From Gaiellasilicea sp033857955 (GTDB lineage: Bacteria; Actinomycetota; Thermoleophilia; Gaiellales; Gaiellaceae): DNA of 64,000 nucleotides. Under the pieces are notes generated by a model that made no database searches, was not told the DNA's origin, and saw only the letters and a list, made by a program, of their open reading frames with translations. Numbering within the stretch: position 1 is the first letter of the stretch; each line of letters opens with the position of its first letter. Below, piece by piece: positions 24,427 to 32,150 of this stretch. The stretch lies in NCBI GenBank assembly GCA_033857955.1, contig JAWVCW010000031.1:1-64000 (forward strand). The letters run 5' to 3'. The translations under genes and the position numbers were made by a program.

Positions 24427-25463
24427 AAGCGCTCGCCGGCCTGGTAGAAGACGACCGCGACGGCGACGTAGGCCACGATCAGGACCGCGCCGCGCAGCCG
24501 GCTCGAGCGCCCGTCGTAGAGCACGACGACGGTGAGGAGGAGCGCCGCGGCGAGCGTCGCCATCTCGACCTGGCGGAACGAGAGCGCGAGCGGCTCGATC
24601 AGCAACGACAGGAGGGCGACGGCGGGGATCAGGAAGACCGCGACCTGAGCAGCCGACGCGAGCGCGATCTCGGCGGCGAGCCGGATCTTGCCCCGGTAGG
24701 CGACGAGCACCGCGCCTCCGTGTTCGGCGGCGTTGCCGACGATGGCGACGATGACGGCCGCGACGAAGAAGTCGGTCAGGCCCGCTCTGTGTGCGAACAC
24801 CTCCAGCGAGCCGACGAGCACCTCGGCGACGAGCGCGGTCGCGACCGTTGCGGCGCCGAGTACGACCAGCGCGAAACGAAACGACCAGCCCCGGATCTCG
24901 TCGGCATTCGCGATGTGCTGCCGCCGGTGCCGCCGGAGCGAGTACCAGGTCGCCCCGACGTAGACGAGCAGCAGCGCGATCGAAACCGGAATCGTCAGGT
25001 CTGCGAGCCGGCCGCGATCGGGATCGCCGTTCCAGCCCGGGATCGCGACGATCAGGTAGAGCAGCGTTGCGATCGCGATCAGCCCGAACGAGACGAAGCT
25101 GGACTCGCGGTCGGTGTGTCCTTTCCCGCCGGCCAGCAGCGAGAAGCCGAGCACGAGCAGGAGGTTCCCGATCACCGAGCCGGTGAGCGAGCCGCGCACG
25201 ACCTCGGTCAGGCCCTCGTGGACGGCGATCAGCGCGATGATCAGCTCCGGCGCGTTCCCGAAGGTCGCGTTGAGGAAGCCGCCGATGCCCGGGCCGGTGT
25301 GCTCGGCCGCATGGTCGGTGGCCTCTCCGATCAGCCATGCGAGCGGAATCAGCGCCAGCGCGGCGAGCAGGAACTCGATCGTCGGATCGAGGTCCGCGAC
25401 GTAGTGGAGGACGACGACGAGCGGCGCCAGCGCGAGCAGGCCATAGAGGATGCGGCGGACCAT
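24423..25463 (-). CDS. Ca2+/H+ antiporter, CaCA superfamily
   Basis: 346 residues, about eleven membrane segments, with two alpha-repeat motifs: GGFLNATFGNAPELI (about 89-103) and AIVGNAAEHGGA in the second half. These are the ion-coordinating Asn/Glu motifs of CAX-type antiporters, which expel calcium using the proton gradient. ATG 25463 is preferred over an upstream open frame because an 8-nt-spaced -10 box precedes it and the hydrophobic N-terminus starts there. Confidence 0.9.
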   Translation of the reverse strand: MVRRILYGLLALAPLVVVLHYVADLDPTIEFLLAALALIPLAWLIGEATDHAAEHTGPGIGGFLNATFGNAPELIIALIAVHEGLTEVVRGSLTGSVIGNLLLVLGFSLLAGGKGHTDRESSFVSFGLIAIATLLYLIVAIPGWNGDPDRGRLADLTIPVSIALLLVYVGATWYSLRRHRRQHIANADEIRGWSFRFALVVLGAATVATALVAEVLVGSLEVFAHRAGLTDFFVAAVIVAIVGNAAEHGGAVLVAYRGKIRLAAEIALASAAQVAVFLIPAVALLSLLIEPLALSFRQVEMATLAAALLLTVVVLYDGRSSRLRGAVLIVAYVAVAVVFYQAGERF

Positions 25464-25471
25464 GGCCGCGT

Positions 25472-25477
25472 ACCCTA
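25472..25477 (-). promoter_or_regulatory. leaderless -10 box for Ca2+/H+ antiporter gene
   Basis: On the minus strand TAGGGT is followed by 8 nt and ATG 25463. Confidence 0.5.
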
Positions 25478-25551
25478 TCGGCGCGCGATGCCTGAAGATC
25501 GGCCGTTTGTCAAGTCTTGCGGAGCGAGGCACGAGCGCACACAATTCAGGC

Positions 25552-25962
25552 GTGGAACAGCCTGTGCAGGCACCCAGCGAGCTTCCGCTCCGACCTCAGG
25601 ACGAGGTGGAGTGCCGCCGCTGCGAGGTGCACTGCGACAAGGTCGTCTACCCGGGGGCGTGCATCGAGCGCTCGTGCCCCTTCGTCTATGCCTATGAAGC
25701 CTGGGGGCACACGTACGTCGGCTGCATGCAGCGCGTCTACGCGGTCGAGATCGATCTCGACTTGCTCCGCGCGGCGGAGGCCCGGCAGGAGGGATTCGGC
25801 GGAATGCGCGCCACCGGCGCGCCGCTGCCGATGTGCAAGGTCGAGGTCGCGGAGTGCTACGAGTCACGCGGCGACGAGCTGGGCTGCCGCAATCCGGAGT
25901 TCCACGAGGTGCCGCGGGCCCGCCCGAGCTTCCGCGTGATCGCCCAGATCACGCCGAGGTAG
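25552..25962 (+). CDS. cysteine-rich protein, unknown function
   Basis: 136 residues with nine cysteines (21, 24, 28, 37, 42, 58, 95, 102, 112). The first five, CxxCxxxC-x8-C-x4-C, look like a metal or Fe-S site. There is no signal peptide or membrane segment. GTG 25552 is chosen because upstream in-frame starts overlap the divergent antiporter promoter. A weak CACAAT lies 6 nt upstream. I do not recognise the family. Confidence 0.65.
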   Translation: MEQPVQAPSELPLRPQDEVECRRCEVHCDKVVYPGACIERSCPFVYAYEAWGHTYVGCMQRVYAVEIDLDLLRAAEARQEGFGGMRATGAPLPMCKVEVAECYESRGDELGCRNPEFHEVPRARPSFRVIAQITPR

Positions 25963-25968
25963 ACCCTC

Positions 25969-26535
25969 CTACAAGCCGCCCTCCAGGTAGACGCGGTACT
26001 CCTCATGCGTTCGCACGCCGTGGTCGAGCACGGCCGTGTAGATCCCGTGACTGCTGTACCACGGCTGGCCGAGGCAGCAGCTCTTGATCACGAGGATGGC
26101 TTCGCGCGTCTCGGACGTCAGCTTCGGCGGCAACGACTCGAGGTGTTCGAGGTCGAATTGGCGGCTGTCCTCGTGGATGAACCAGACATCGAGGTTCCAG
26201 TCCACTCCGGCTTCGCTGCGGTATCTCGGCCCCCAGTAGACGCCGTCGGGGTAGCTCGGATCGGTGTTCCAGCTGCCCGTGTCGTCGCGGAAGCGGAGCT
26301 CACGGATCCGCGGGTGGCCGGCGAGGGGCCGGAGGACGTCGAAGATCGCGGCGGTGTCGAGCAAGGGGCAGAGCACCGTCAGGTCGATGTCGCGAGCAAC
26401 GATGAGTCCAAGAGCGACGCTCCCGACCTGCACCGGCCGGCCGATCTGCTCGAGGAGGGGCACCAGCTCGAGCTCCGCGAGCACCGCTGCCGCTTCGTCC
26501 TGCAGCGCCTGCTGCTGCTCGAGCACTCCGCTCAT
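25969..26535 (-). CDS. nucleotidyltransferase-like protein
   Basis: 188 residues. QVGSVALGLIVARDIDLTVLCP (read as GS-x(9,10)-DID) resembles the metal-binding core of the nucleotidyltransferase fold, and VDWNLDVWF could supply a third acidic residue. GrpB- or MNT-like proteins are comparable, but the assignment is tentative. ATG 26535 overlaps the stop of the upstream nfo gene (ATGA), so the two form an operon on the minus strand. Confidence 0.6.
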   Translation of the reverse strand: MSGVLEQQQALQDEAAAVLAELELVPLLEQIGRPVQVGSVALGLIVARDIDLTVLCPLLDTAAIFDVLRPLAGHPRIRELRFRDDTGSWNTDPSYPDGVYWGPRYRSEAGVDWNLDVWFIHEDSRQFDLEHLESLPPKLTSETREAILVIKSCCLGQPWYSSHGIYTAVLDHGVRTHEEYRVYLEGGL

Positions 26536-27392
26536 CTCTGCATCTTCTTCTTCGTCCACCGCGCGTGCAGGTCGTGGAGCTTCTGAACCTCGGCCGCGTC
26601 GGGCCCGTGATCGTCCGGTCCCGGCGTCTCCATCACGGCGGGCAGCCCCTGCACGGCGGGATGGGCGAGGAAGGCGCCGAGCCGCTCGCCGAGCTCGCCT
26701 TCGAGCACGTTCGCATGCCGGTCGCGGTTCGATCCGAGCGGTGCCGCGGCGTCGTTCACGTGCAGAGCGCGCAGCCGGTCGAGACCGATGCGGGCGTCGA
26801 GGTCGGCGAGCACCTCGGCGACCGTATCGGGATTCCCGACGTCGATGCCGGAGACGTAGAGATGGCACGAGTCGAGGCAGACACCGAGGCGCGGGTGGCC
26901 GCCGAGCGCGTCGACGAGCGCAGCGAGCTCGTCGAGCGAGCGGCCGATCGTGCCGCCGGCTCCGGCCGAGTTCTCGAGCAGCAGCCAGGTCGTGTCGGAG
27001 CAGCGGTCGAGCACCTGCTCGAGCGCCGGCACGCAGCGCGCGAGCCCCGCGTCGAAGCCGGTGCCGAGGTGCGAGCCGACGTGGAAGACGACTCCGTCGG
27101 CCTTGATCGCGCACGCGGCGTCCACGGTGGCGCGCATGGTCTCCAGGCTCTTGCCGTAGACCGTCTCGTCGGGAGTGGCGAGGTTGCAGAGGTAGAGGGC
27201 GTGGACGAGCACCGAGCCGATGCCGGCCTCCTCTCGCTGCTCGCGGAATCGCGCGAGGTCCTCCTCGGCGTGGACGGGGAAGCGCCACATGCGGGGGCTC
27301 TGCGCGAACAGCTGCACCGCGTCTGCGCCGATCTCCGCCGCCCGGCCGAGCGCCCCCTTGATCCCGCCGTTGCAGTGGGCCCCGAACAACAC
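26532..27392 (-). CDS. nfo: deoxyribonuclease IV (endonuclease IV, AP endonuclease)
   Basis: Zinc-dependent apurinic/apyrimidinic endonuclease of base excision repair, with a TIM-barrel fold. Motifs include VLVHALYLCNLA, VVFHVGSHLG, LLLENSAGAG, CLDSCHLYVSG and LHVNDAAAPLGSNRDRH, which carry the zinc-binding His/Glu/Asp residues. Length 286 is normal. GTG 27392 starts 6 nt after a -10 box. It is divergent from gltX with a 21-bp gap. Confidence 0.95.
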   Translation of the reverse strand: MLFGAHCNGGIKGALGRAAEIGADAVQLFAQSPRMWRFPVHAEEDLARFREQREEAGIGSVLVHALYLCNLATPDETVYGKSLETMRATVDAACAIKADGVVFHVGSHLGTGFDAGLARCVPALEQVLDRCSDTTWLLLENSAGAGGTIGRSLDELAALVDALGGHPRLGVCLDSCHLYVSGIDVGNPDTVAEVLADLDARIGLDRLRALHVNDAAAPLGSNRDRHANVLEGELGERLGAFLAHPAVQGLPAVMETPGPDDHGPDAAEVQKLHDLHARWTKKKMQR

Positions 27393-27397
27393 GCGGA

Positions 27398-27403
27398 TAA
27401 CCT
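27398..27403 (+). promoter_or_regulatory. candidate -10 box for gltX
   Basis: TAACCT lies 10 nt before ATG 27414, giving a leader of only a few nt or none. Confidence 0.45.
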
Positions 27404-27404
27404 A
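27399..27404 (-). promoter_or_regulatory. leaderless -10 box for nfo
   Basis: TAGGTT on the minus strand, then 6 nt, then GTG 27392. It overlaps the opposing gltX -10 candidate by five bases. Confidence 0.55.
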
Positions 27405-27413
27405 GCCAGCACG

Positions 27414-28673
27414 ATGACCGTGAGAGTCCGCATGGCACCGAGCCCCACCGGCTTCCTCCACATCGGCGGGGTGCGTACCTTCCTCTTCAACTGGCTCTTC
27501 GCGCGCGGCCATGGCGGCGAGTGCCTGCTCCGGATCGAGAACACGGATACGAACCGCGAGGTGGCGGAGTCGGTCGAGCAGATCAAGCGCTCGCTCACCT
27601 GGCTCGGGCTGGACTGGGACGGTGACGTGACCTTCCAGCTCGACCGGCTCGAGCGCTGCCAGCAGGAGGCGCGCCGCCTCGTCGACGAGGGAAAGGCGTA
27701 CGAGGACGACGGCGCGATCCGGTTCCGGATGCCCGACGAGGGCACGACCGGCTGGGACGACGCGGTGAAGGGTCGCATCGAGTTCCCGAACGAGCAGCTG
27801 GAGGATGTCGTGCTCGTGCGTACCGACGGGCGTCCGACGTACAACTTCGCCTCGCCGGTGGAGGACTGGCTCGACTCGATCTCGCACGTCATCCGTGGCG
27901 ACGACCACGTCTCCAACACGCCGAAGCAGATCCTGATCCTGGAGGCGCTCGGCTCCGAGATCCCGATCTACGCCCACGTCCCGAACGTCTTCGGCCCGGA
28001 CGGCAAGAAGCTCTCGAAGCGGCACGGCGCGGTCTCGGTGGACGAGTTCCGAGCTGCGGGGTACATCGCTCCGGCGCTGATGAACTTCCTTGCCCTGCTC
28101 GGTTGGGCGCCGGACGGCGAGACGACGATCATGTCGAAGGAGGAGCTGATCGAGCGTTTCTCACTCGAACGCGTGGGCGCCAGCCCCGCGACGTTCGACT
28201 ACGACAAGCTCGACTGGATGAACGGCGTCTACCTGCGCGCGATGTCCCCCGACGAGTACGCCGAGACGCTGCTGACGTACCTGCGCGAGCAGGGCTACGA
28301 CTGGGACGAACAGCGCGTGCGTGCGGCCGCGCCGCTCGTGCAGGAGAAGATCGCGCGGCTCGGCGAGTTCCCCGACTTCGCAGGCTTCCTCTTCCACGAT
28401 GTCGAGCCCGACCCGGCGGTGCTCGACCCGGACGTGCTCCGCGCGGCGGCGGAGGCACTCGAGCGTGTCCAGCCGTTCACGGCCGAGCGAATCGAAGCCG
28501 CCCTGAGAGAGCTCTGCGACCGCCTTGGTCTGAAGCCGCGGCAGGCGTTCGCGCCGATTCGCGTCGCCGTCACCGGCTCGAAGGTCTCGCCCGGGCTCTA
28601 CGAAAGCCTGGAGCTCCTCGGCCGCGAGGAGTCTCTCGCTCGGCTCAGACGCGCCGCCGCGGAGGCGGCTTAG
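27414..28673 (+). CDS. gltX: glutamyl-tRNA synthetase
   Basis: Class Ic synthetase charging tRNA with glutamate. The HIGH-type motif is HIGG at 16-19 and the KMSKS-type motif is KLSKR at 199-203. Length 419 is short for the family (usually 460-490), with a reduced C-terminal anticodon-binding region; a non-discriminating activity cannot be judged from this. ATG 27414 is chosen; GTG 27420 is an alternative. A tRNA-Glu gene lies further along the window. Confidence 0.93.
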   Translation: MTVRVRMAPSPTGFLHIGGVRTFLFNWLFARGHGGECLLRIENTDTNREVAESVEQIKRSLTWLGLDWDGDVTFQLDRLERCQQEARRLVDEGKAYEDDGAIRFRMPDEGTTGWDDAVKGRIEFPNEQLEDVVLVRTDGRPTYNFASPVEDWLDSISHVIRGDDHVSNTPKQILILEALGSEIPIYAHVPNVFGPDGKKLSKRHGAVSVDEFRAAGYIAPALMNFLALLGWAPDGETTIMSKEELIERFSLERVGASPATFDYDKLDWMNGVYLRAMSPDEYAETLLTYLREQGYDWDEQRVRAAAPLVQEKIARLGEFPDFAGFLFHDVEPDPAVLDPDVLRAAAEALERVQPFTAERIEAALRELCDRLGLKPRQAFAPIRVAVTGSKVSPGLYESLELLGREESLARLRRAAAEAA

Positions 28674-28767
28674 GTGGGGCCAGCGGATCGAGCGCGCGCT
28701 GGAACGCTGCCCAGGCCCGTCGCCGGTAGCTCGCGCTCGGCCTCGGAAGCGCCAACACGTCGCTCAT
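28645..28767 (-). CDS. possible 40-residue basic protein
   Basis: Small antisense ORF, ATG 28767, with GGGGAG about 3 nt upstream. The product is Arg/Pro-rich with an amphipathic middle (SYRRRAWAAFQRALDPL). Its last nine codons overlap the end of gltX on the other strand. It is separated from an AT-rich tract by a CCCCAC/GTGGGG hairpin (28788-28804). It may be a real small protein or chance. Confidence 0.3.
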   Translation of the reverse strand: MSDVLALPRPSASYRRRAWAAFQRALDPLAPPKPPPRRRV

Positions 28768-28787
28768 CGTCTCCCCGTCTCTCGTTT

Positions 28788-28804
28788 CCCCACGTGTTGT
28801 GGGG
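28788..28804. other. short hairpin CCCCAC-GTGTT-GTGGGG
   Basis: Perfect 6-bp inverted repeat with 5-nt loop between gltX and the receiver gene. No T-run follows on either strand, so terminator function is doubtful. Confidence 0.4.
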
Positions 28805-28827
28805 ACCCCGTTGCTATCCCTCCGGTT

Positions 28828-28857
28828 TCCCATTTTCAATAAATAAACGTATTTTTC
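28828..28857. promoter_or_regulatory. AT-rich island with AAATA-AACG-TATTT dyad
   Basis: A tract of about 30 bp of A/T-dominated sequence in very GC-rich surroundings, containing a dyad (28841-28845 with 28850-28854). It lies 50-80 bp before the receiver gene start. It could be an UP-like or protein-binding element. Confidence 0.35.
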
Positions 28858-28893
28858 ACCCGATCCGGTACGGCGAGGCTCGCATCACCCAGC

Positions 28894-28899
28894 TACGAT
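28894..28899 (+). promoter_or_regulatory. leaderless -10 box for receiver gene
   Basis: TACGAT is followed by 9 nt and ATG 28909. Confidence 0.45.
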
Positions 28900-28908
28900 T
28901 TGTCGAGT

Positions 28909-29286
28909 ATGGGCGGCGAAGGGGGGCGCACGCACCTGAAGACCGTGCTCGTCGTGGACGACGAGCGCTCGCTGCGCCTGCTCTGCCGGGTCAACCTCGA
29001 GCTCGACGGCCATCGGGTGCTCGAGGCCGCCACGCTCGCCGAGGCGCGCGCGCAGCTCGAGCGGGAGACGCCGGACATCGTCCTGCTCGACGTCCACCTC
29101 GGCAACGATGACGGGCTGGAGTTGCTCGACGAGCTCGAAGCGCTCGACGTGCCGACCCGTGTCGTTCTCCTCTCCGGGACGAGCGAGATCGGGCCCGAGT
29201 TGCGCGCCCGTGTGGCCGGCGTCATCGGGAAGCCGTTCGACCTCAAGCGGCTCGCCGCAGCCGTTTCCGGCGCGACCCTCCGGTAG
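28909..29286 (+). CDS. single-domain response regulator receiver
   Basis: 125 residues: a CheY-like receiver only, with acidic pair D17-D18 (VVDDE), phospho-acceptor D61 (LLDVHLG), S/T in LLSGTS and the conserved lysine in GKPF. No output domain or adjacent kinase is present, so it is an orphan that must act through partners. ATG 28909 is preferred over TTG 28900. It ends 9 nt before the M3-like gene, which has its own -10 box. Confidence 0.85.
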   Translation: MGGEGGRTHLKTVLVVDDERSLRLLCRVNLELDGHRVLEAATLAEARAQLERETPDIVLLDVHLGNDDGLELLDELEALDVPTRVVLLSGTSEIGPELRARVAGVIGKPFDLKRLAAAVSGATLR

Positions 29287-29289
29287 TCT
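29284..29289 (+). promoter_or_regulatory. leaderless -10 box for M3-like peptidase gene
   Basis: TAGTCT overlaps the receiver gene stop and is followed by 6 nt and GTG 29296. Confidence 0.55.
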
Positions 29290-29295
29290 CGCCGC

Positions 29296-30804
29296 GTGAG
29301 CGTCGCCGCTGTCAGAACGCCTGCCGACTACGAAGAGCGCCTCGCGCGCTATCTCTTCGACCGCTCCGAGGAGGGCCGCGCCGTGCGGGTCGGCGAGAAA
29401 GAGAGGTCGGAACAGGCGGCGATCGTCGAGCGCTACCGCGACCTCTTCTCGCCCGGGCAGGTCGACGTCCTGCGGGCGGCCGAGGAGTCTGCGAGCGGAG
29501 ACGAGCGCGAGCTGCTCTACCGGCTCCGAAAGACCTGCGAGTCCGGGATCATCTCGGCCGAGCTGGCTGCGCGGGAGGACGAGCTGGAGAACCGGGTGCT
29601 GGCGGCGCGCGTCGACTGGGGCGGCGAGGAGATGCCGCTGCGGACCGCGCAGGCGAAGCTCGCAGTGCTGACCGCCTACCGCGATCGCGACGAGCTCGGC
29701 TCGCTCGCAAATGCGGTCAACGCCGGCTTCAACGACGACCGGCGCGACCTTCTCGAAGCCGGTGAGGCACTCGAGTCGGAGCTCTCCGGCGAGCCGGACC
29801 CGATCGCGCGAAGCGCCGAGGAGAAGGGAATCTCGCTGCAGGAGCTGGAGCGCGTGCTCGACGCTGCCAGCGCGGCCTCCGCCGACGTCTACGCCCGCAT
29901 GCGGGACCGGTGGTTCGACACGCTGCTCGGTCCGGAGCGCGACGAGCGTCCGACCTCGAACCACACGAGCTACCTGCGCCGGCTCTCCCCGCTCGACAAG
30001 ACGTACACGAAGGAGCAGGCCGTCCCGGTCTGCGTCGCGACCCTCGCCGCGCTCGGCCTCGACCTGGCTCGCATGCCCGGGATCAGGCTCGACCTCGACG
30101 ACCGGCCGCAAAAGTCCCCGCGCGCCTGCGTGATCGCCTCCGATCCGCCGAACGTCGTCCATTTGATCACGCGCGCTCAGGGCGGGCTGCACGACTACCA
30201 GGCGCTCCTGCACGAGGCCGGCCACGCGCTCCACTACGCGGGCGTCGACCCCGAGCTGCCGTACACCTTTCGGAAGCTGTCGCGTGACCACGCGCTGACC
30301 GAGATCTACAGCTACATCCTCGAGGCCATCTCGAGGGAGCCGGCCTGGCACGCCGAGCACTTCGGGCTCTCGGACGCGGAGGCGGAGGAGAACGCCGCGG
30401 CGACGGTCTTCCTCGAGGCGCTGCTCTTCCGGCGCTATACGGCGAAGCTTCAGTTCGAGCTGGAGTTCTGGGGCCGCTTCGGGGAGGACGGCGGCACCTC
30501 AGGCGGCTATTCCGAGCGGCTCACGAGCGCGACGGGCATTCGCTATCCGGCAGAGAACTTTCTCTCCGACATGGACTCCGGCTTCTACTCGGCTGACTAC
30601 CTTCGCGCCTGGATTCGCTCGGCGCAGCTGCGACAGCATCTGATCCGCGAGGTGGGGGAGGACTGGTGGCGCCGGCCCGAGACGGGCGAGCGCCTGCTCG
30701 AGCTCTTCCGGGAGGGCACTCGCCCGACGAGCGAGGAGATCGCGTCACGGATCGGCTACGAGCCGTACGACACCGAGCCTCTGCTGCACGAGCTCGGGGC
30801 GTAA
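29296..30804 (+). CDS. M3-like zinc metallopeptidase
   Basis: 502-residue cytoplasmic protein. HEAGHALH at 306-313 and a downstream glutamate in LTEIYSYILEAI, about 25 residues later, match the zinc site of M3 oligopeptidases (gluzincin HExxH plus E). The N-terminal half is helical and charged, as in that family. It lacks the full M3 length (600-700). The likely role is trimming of peptides in the cytoplasm; the substrate is unknown. Confidence 0.75.
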   Translation: MSVAAVRTPADYEERLARYLFDRSEEGRAVRVGEKERSEQAAIVERYRDLFSPGQVDVLRAAEESASGDERELLYRLRKTCESGIISAELAAREDELENRVLAARVDWGGEEMPLRTAQAKLAVLTAYRDRDELGSLANAVNAGFNDDRRDLLEAGEALESELSGEPDPIARSAEEKGISLQELERVLDAASAASADVYARMRDRWFDTLLGPERDERPTSNHTSYLRRLSPLDKTYTKEQAVPVCVATLAALGLDLARMPGIRLDLDDRPQKSPRACVIASDPPNVVHLITRAQGGLHDYQALLHEAGHALHYAGVDPELPYTFRKLSRDHALTEIYSYILEAISREPAWHAEHFGLSDAEAEENAAATVFLEALLFRRYTAKLQFELEFWGRFGEDGGTSGGYSERLTSATGIRYPAENFLSDMDSGFYSADYLRAWIRSAQLRQHLIREVGEDWWRRPETGERLLELFREGTRPTSEEIASRIGYEPYDTEPLLHELGA

Positions 30805-30827
30805 GAGCCTTTCGCCACATATTCCCC

Positions 30828-30856
30828 TTGACGCCGTCGGGCTGTGGTCGTAACTT
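30828..30856 (+). promoter_or_regulatory. sigma70-type promoter of ABC importer operon
   Basis: TTGACG (30828-30833), a 17-nt spacer and TAACTT (30851-30856). The predicted start lies near 30863, inside the dyad listed next. Confidence 0.7.
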
Positions 30857-30873
30857 AGACCTGAATCGGGTCT
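30857..30873 (+). promoter_or_regulatory. operator-like dyad AGACC-N7-GGTCT at transcription start
   Basis: AGACC (30857-30861) and GGTCT (30869-30873) flank the predicted start site. The TetR encoded in the same operon is a candidate ligand, but this is inference. Confidence 0.4.
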
Positions 30874-30921
30874 CATGTTTGTGGCTCAGGTCCTGCTTTT
30901 CTTCTCACGGAGGTCAGGGAG

Positions 30922-32127
30922 ATGCACGTAAGGCGTTGGAAGAGCGTCGCGATGCTCGCGGCAGTGACGACGGTCCTCGGAGTCTTTGCGAGCGGGGCGC
31001 AGGCGCGACCGGCTGCCGGTACTAACACATCCGCGGCGGCGGCCTACAAAGTCGGGATCGTCTACTCGCGCACCGGGCTGCTCGCGGCCTATGGCGCCGA
31101 GTACATCCAGGGCCTGCGGTACGGGCTCGCCTATGCGACCAAGGGCACGATGAAGGTGAACGGACGCCCGATCGAGCTGACCGTCGTCGACGACGGCACC
31201 GACCCGACGAAGGCGGTCGCGGCCGGCAAGGACCTGATCGGCAAGGGCTACAAGATCCTCGCCGGCAGCGTCTCGTCGGGCGTCGCGCTCCAGATGGCGC
31301 CCCTCGCCGAGCAGAACAAGGTGCTCTTCATCTCCGGCCCCGCTGCCTCGGACGCCATCACCGGGATCAACAAGTACACGTTCCGCTCGGGACGCCAGAC
31401 CTACCAGGACGTGAAGACCGCCGCGACGTTCCTCAAGGGCGTCGGCAAGAAGGTGACCGTCTTCGCGCAGGACTCTGCGTTCGGCATCGGCAACTACACA
31501 GCCGTCAACTCGATCGTCGGTTCGCAGGGGCACACCGTCAGCCGCCTGCTGGTGCCGCTCTCGGCGCAGGACTTCACGCCGTTCGCGCAGCAAGTGAAAC
31601 AGGCGAACCCGGACCTGCTCTTCGTCGCCTGGGCCGGCACGACCGCGTCCGCGATGTGGCGTGCGCTCGAGCAGCAGGGTGCGTTCGGCGTTTCGAACAA
31701 GATCACGACCGGGCTGGCGGAGCGCGCGACCTGGTCCACGTTCGGCGACGTGGCTGCGAAGATCGACTTCCTCTCGCATTACGTCTACACCGCGCCGAAG
31801 AACAAGGTCAACGACTTCCTCGTCAGCTCGATGCGGAAGCGGAGCCAGGCGCCCGATCTCTTCACCCCGGACGGCTTCGTGGCCGGCCAGATGATCGTCC
31901 AGGCGCTCACCGGCGCGAAGGGCGACGACGTGGACAAGATGATCGCCGCGCTCGAGGGGTGGAGCTTCGTCGGCCCCAAGGGCCAGCAGTCGATCCGCGC
32001 GTCCGACCACGCCATGATCCAGCCGATGTTCCAGGTCAAGCTGGTCAAGCAGGCGAACGGCAAGTGGCAGCCGAAGGTCCTCGCCCGGATCAAGGGCCAG
32101 TTCGTGGCCCCGCCGGAGAAGCGCTAG
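30922..32127 (+). CDS. branched-chain amino acid-type ABC transporter substrate-binding protein
   Basis: 401 residues: signal peptide (about 1-27, ending ASGAQA), then a two-lobed periplasmic-binding fold of the LivJ/LivK type starting YKVGIVYSRTGLLAAYG. It carries Leu/Ile/Val or related carboxylate ligands to the membrane complex. ATG 30922 follows CAGGGAG. The genes downstream suggest the ligand is an acid that is then CoA-activated rather than an amino acid; that is inference from context. Confidence 0.88.
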   Translation: MHVRRWKSVAMLAAVTTVLGVFASGAQARPAAGTNTSAAAAYKVGIVYSRTGLLAAYGAEYIQGLRYGLAYATKGTMKVNGRPIELTVVDDGTDPTKAVAAGKDLIGKGYKILAGSVSSGVALQMAPLAEQNKVLFISGPAASDAITGINKYTFRSGRQTYQDVKTAATFLKGVGKKVTVFAQDSAFGIGNYTAVNSIVGSQGHTVSRLLVPLSAQDFTPFAQQVKQANPDLLFVAWAGTTASAMWRALEQQGAFGVSNKITTGLAERATWSTFGDVAAKIDFLSHYVYTAPKNKVNDFLVSSMRKRSQAPDLFTPDGFVAGQMIVQALTGAKGDDVDKMIAALEGWSFVGPKGQQSIRASDHAMIQPMFQVKLVKQANGKWQPKVLARIKGQFVAPPEKR

Positions 32128-32150
32128 CAGCGACCACCTACTAGGGGATC

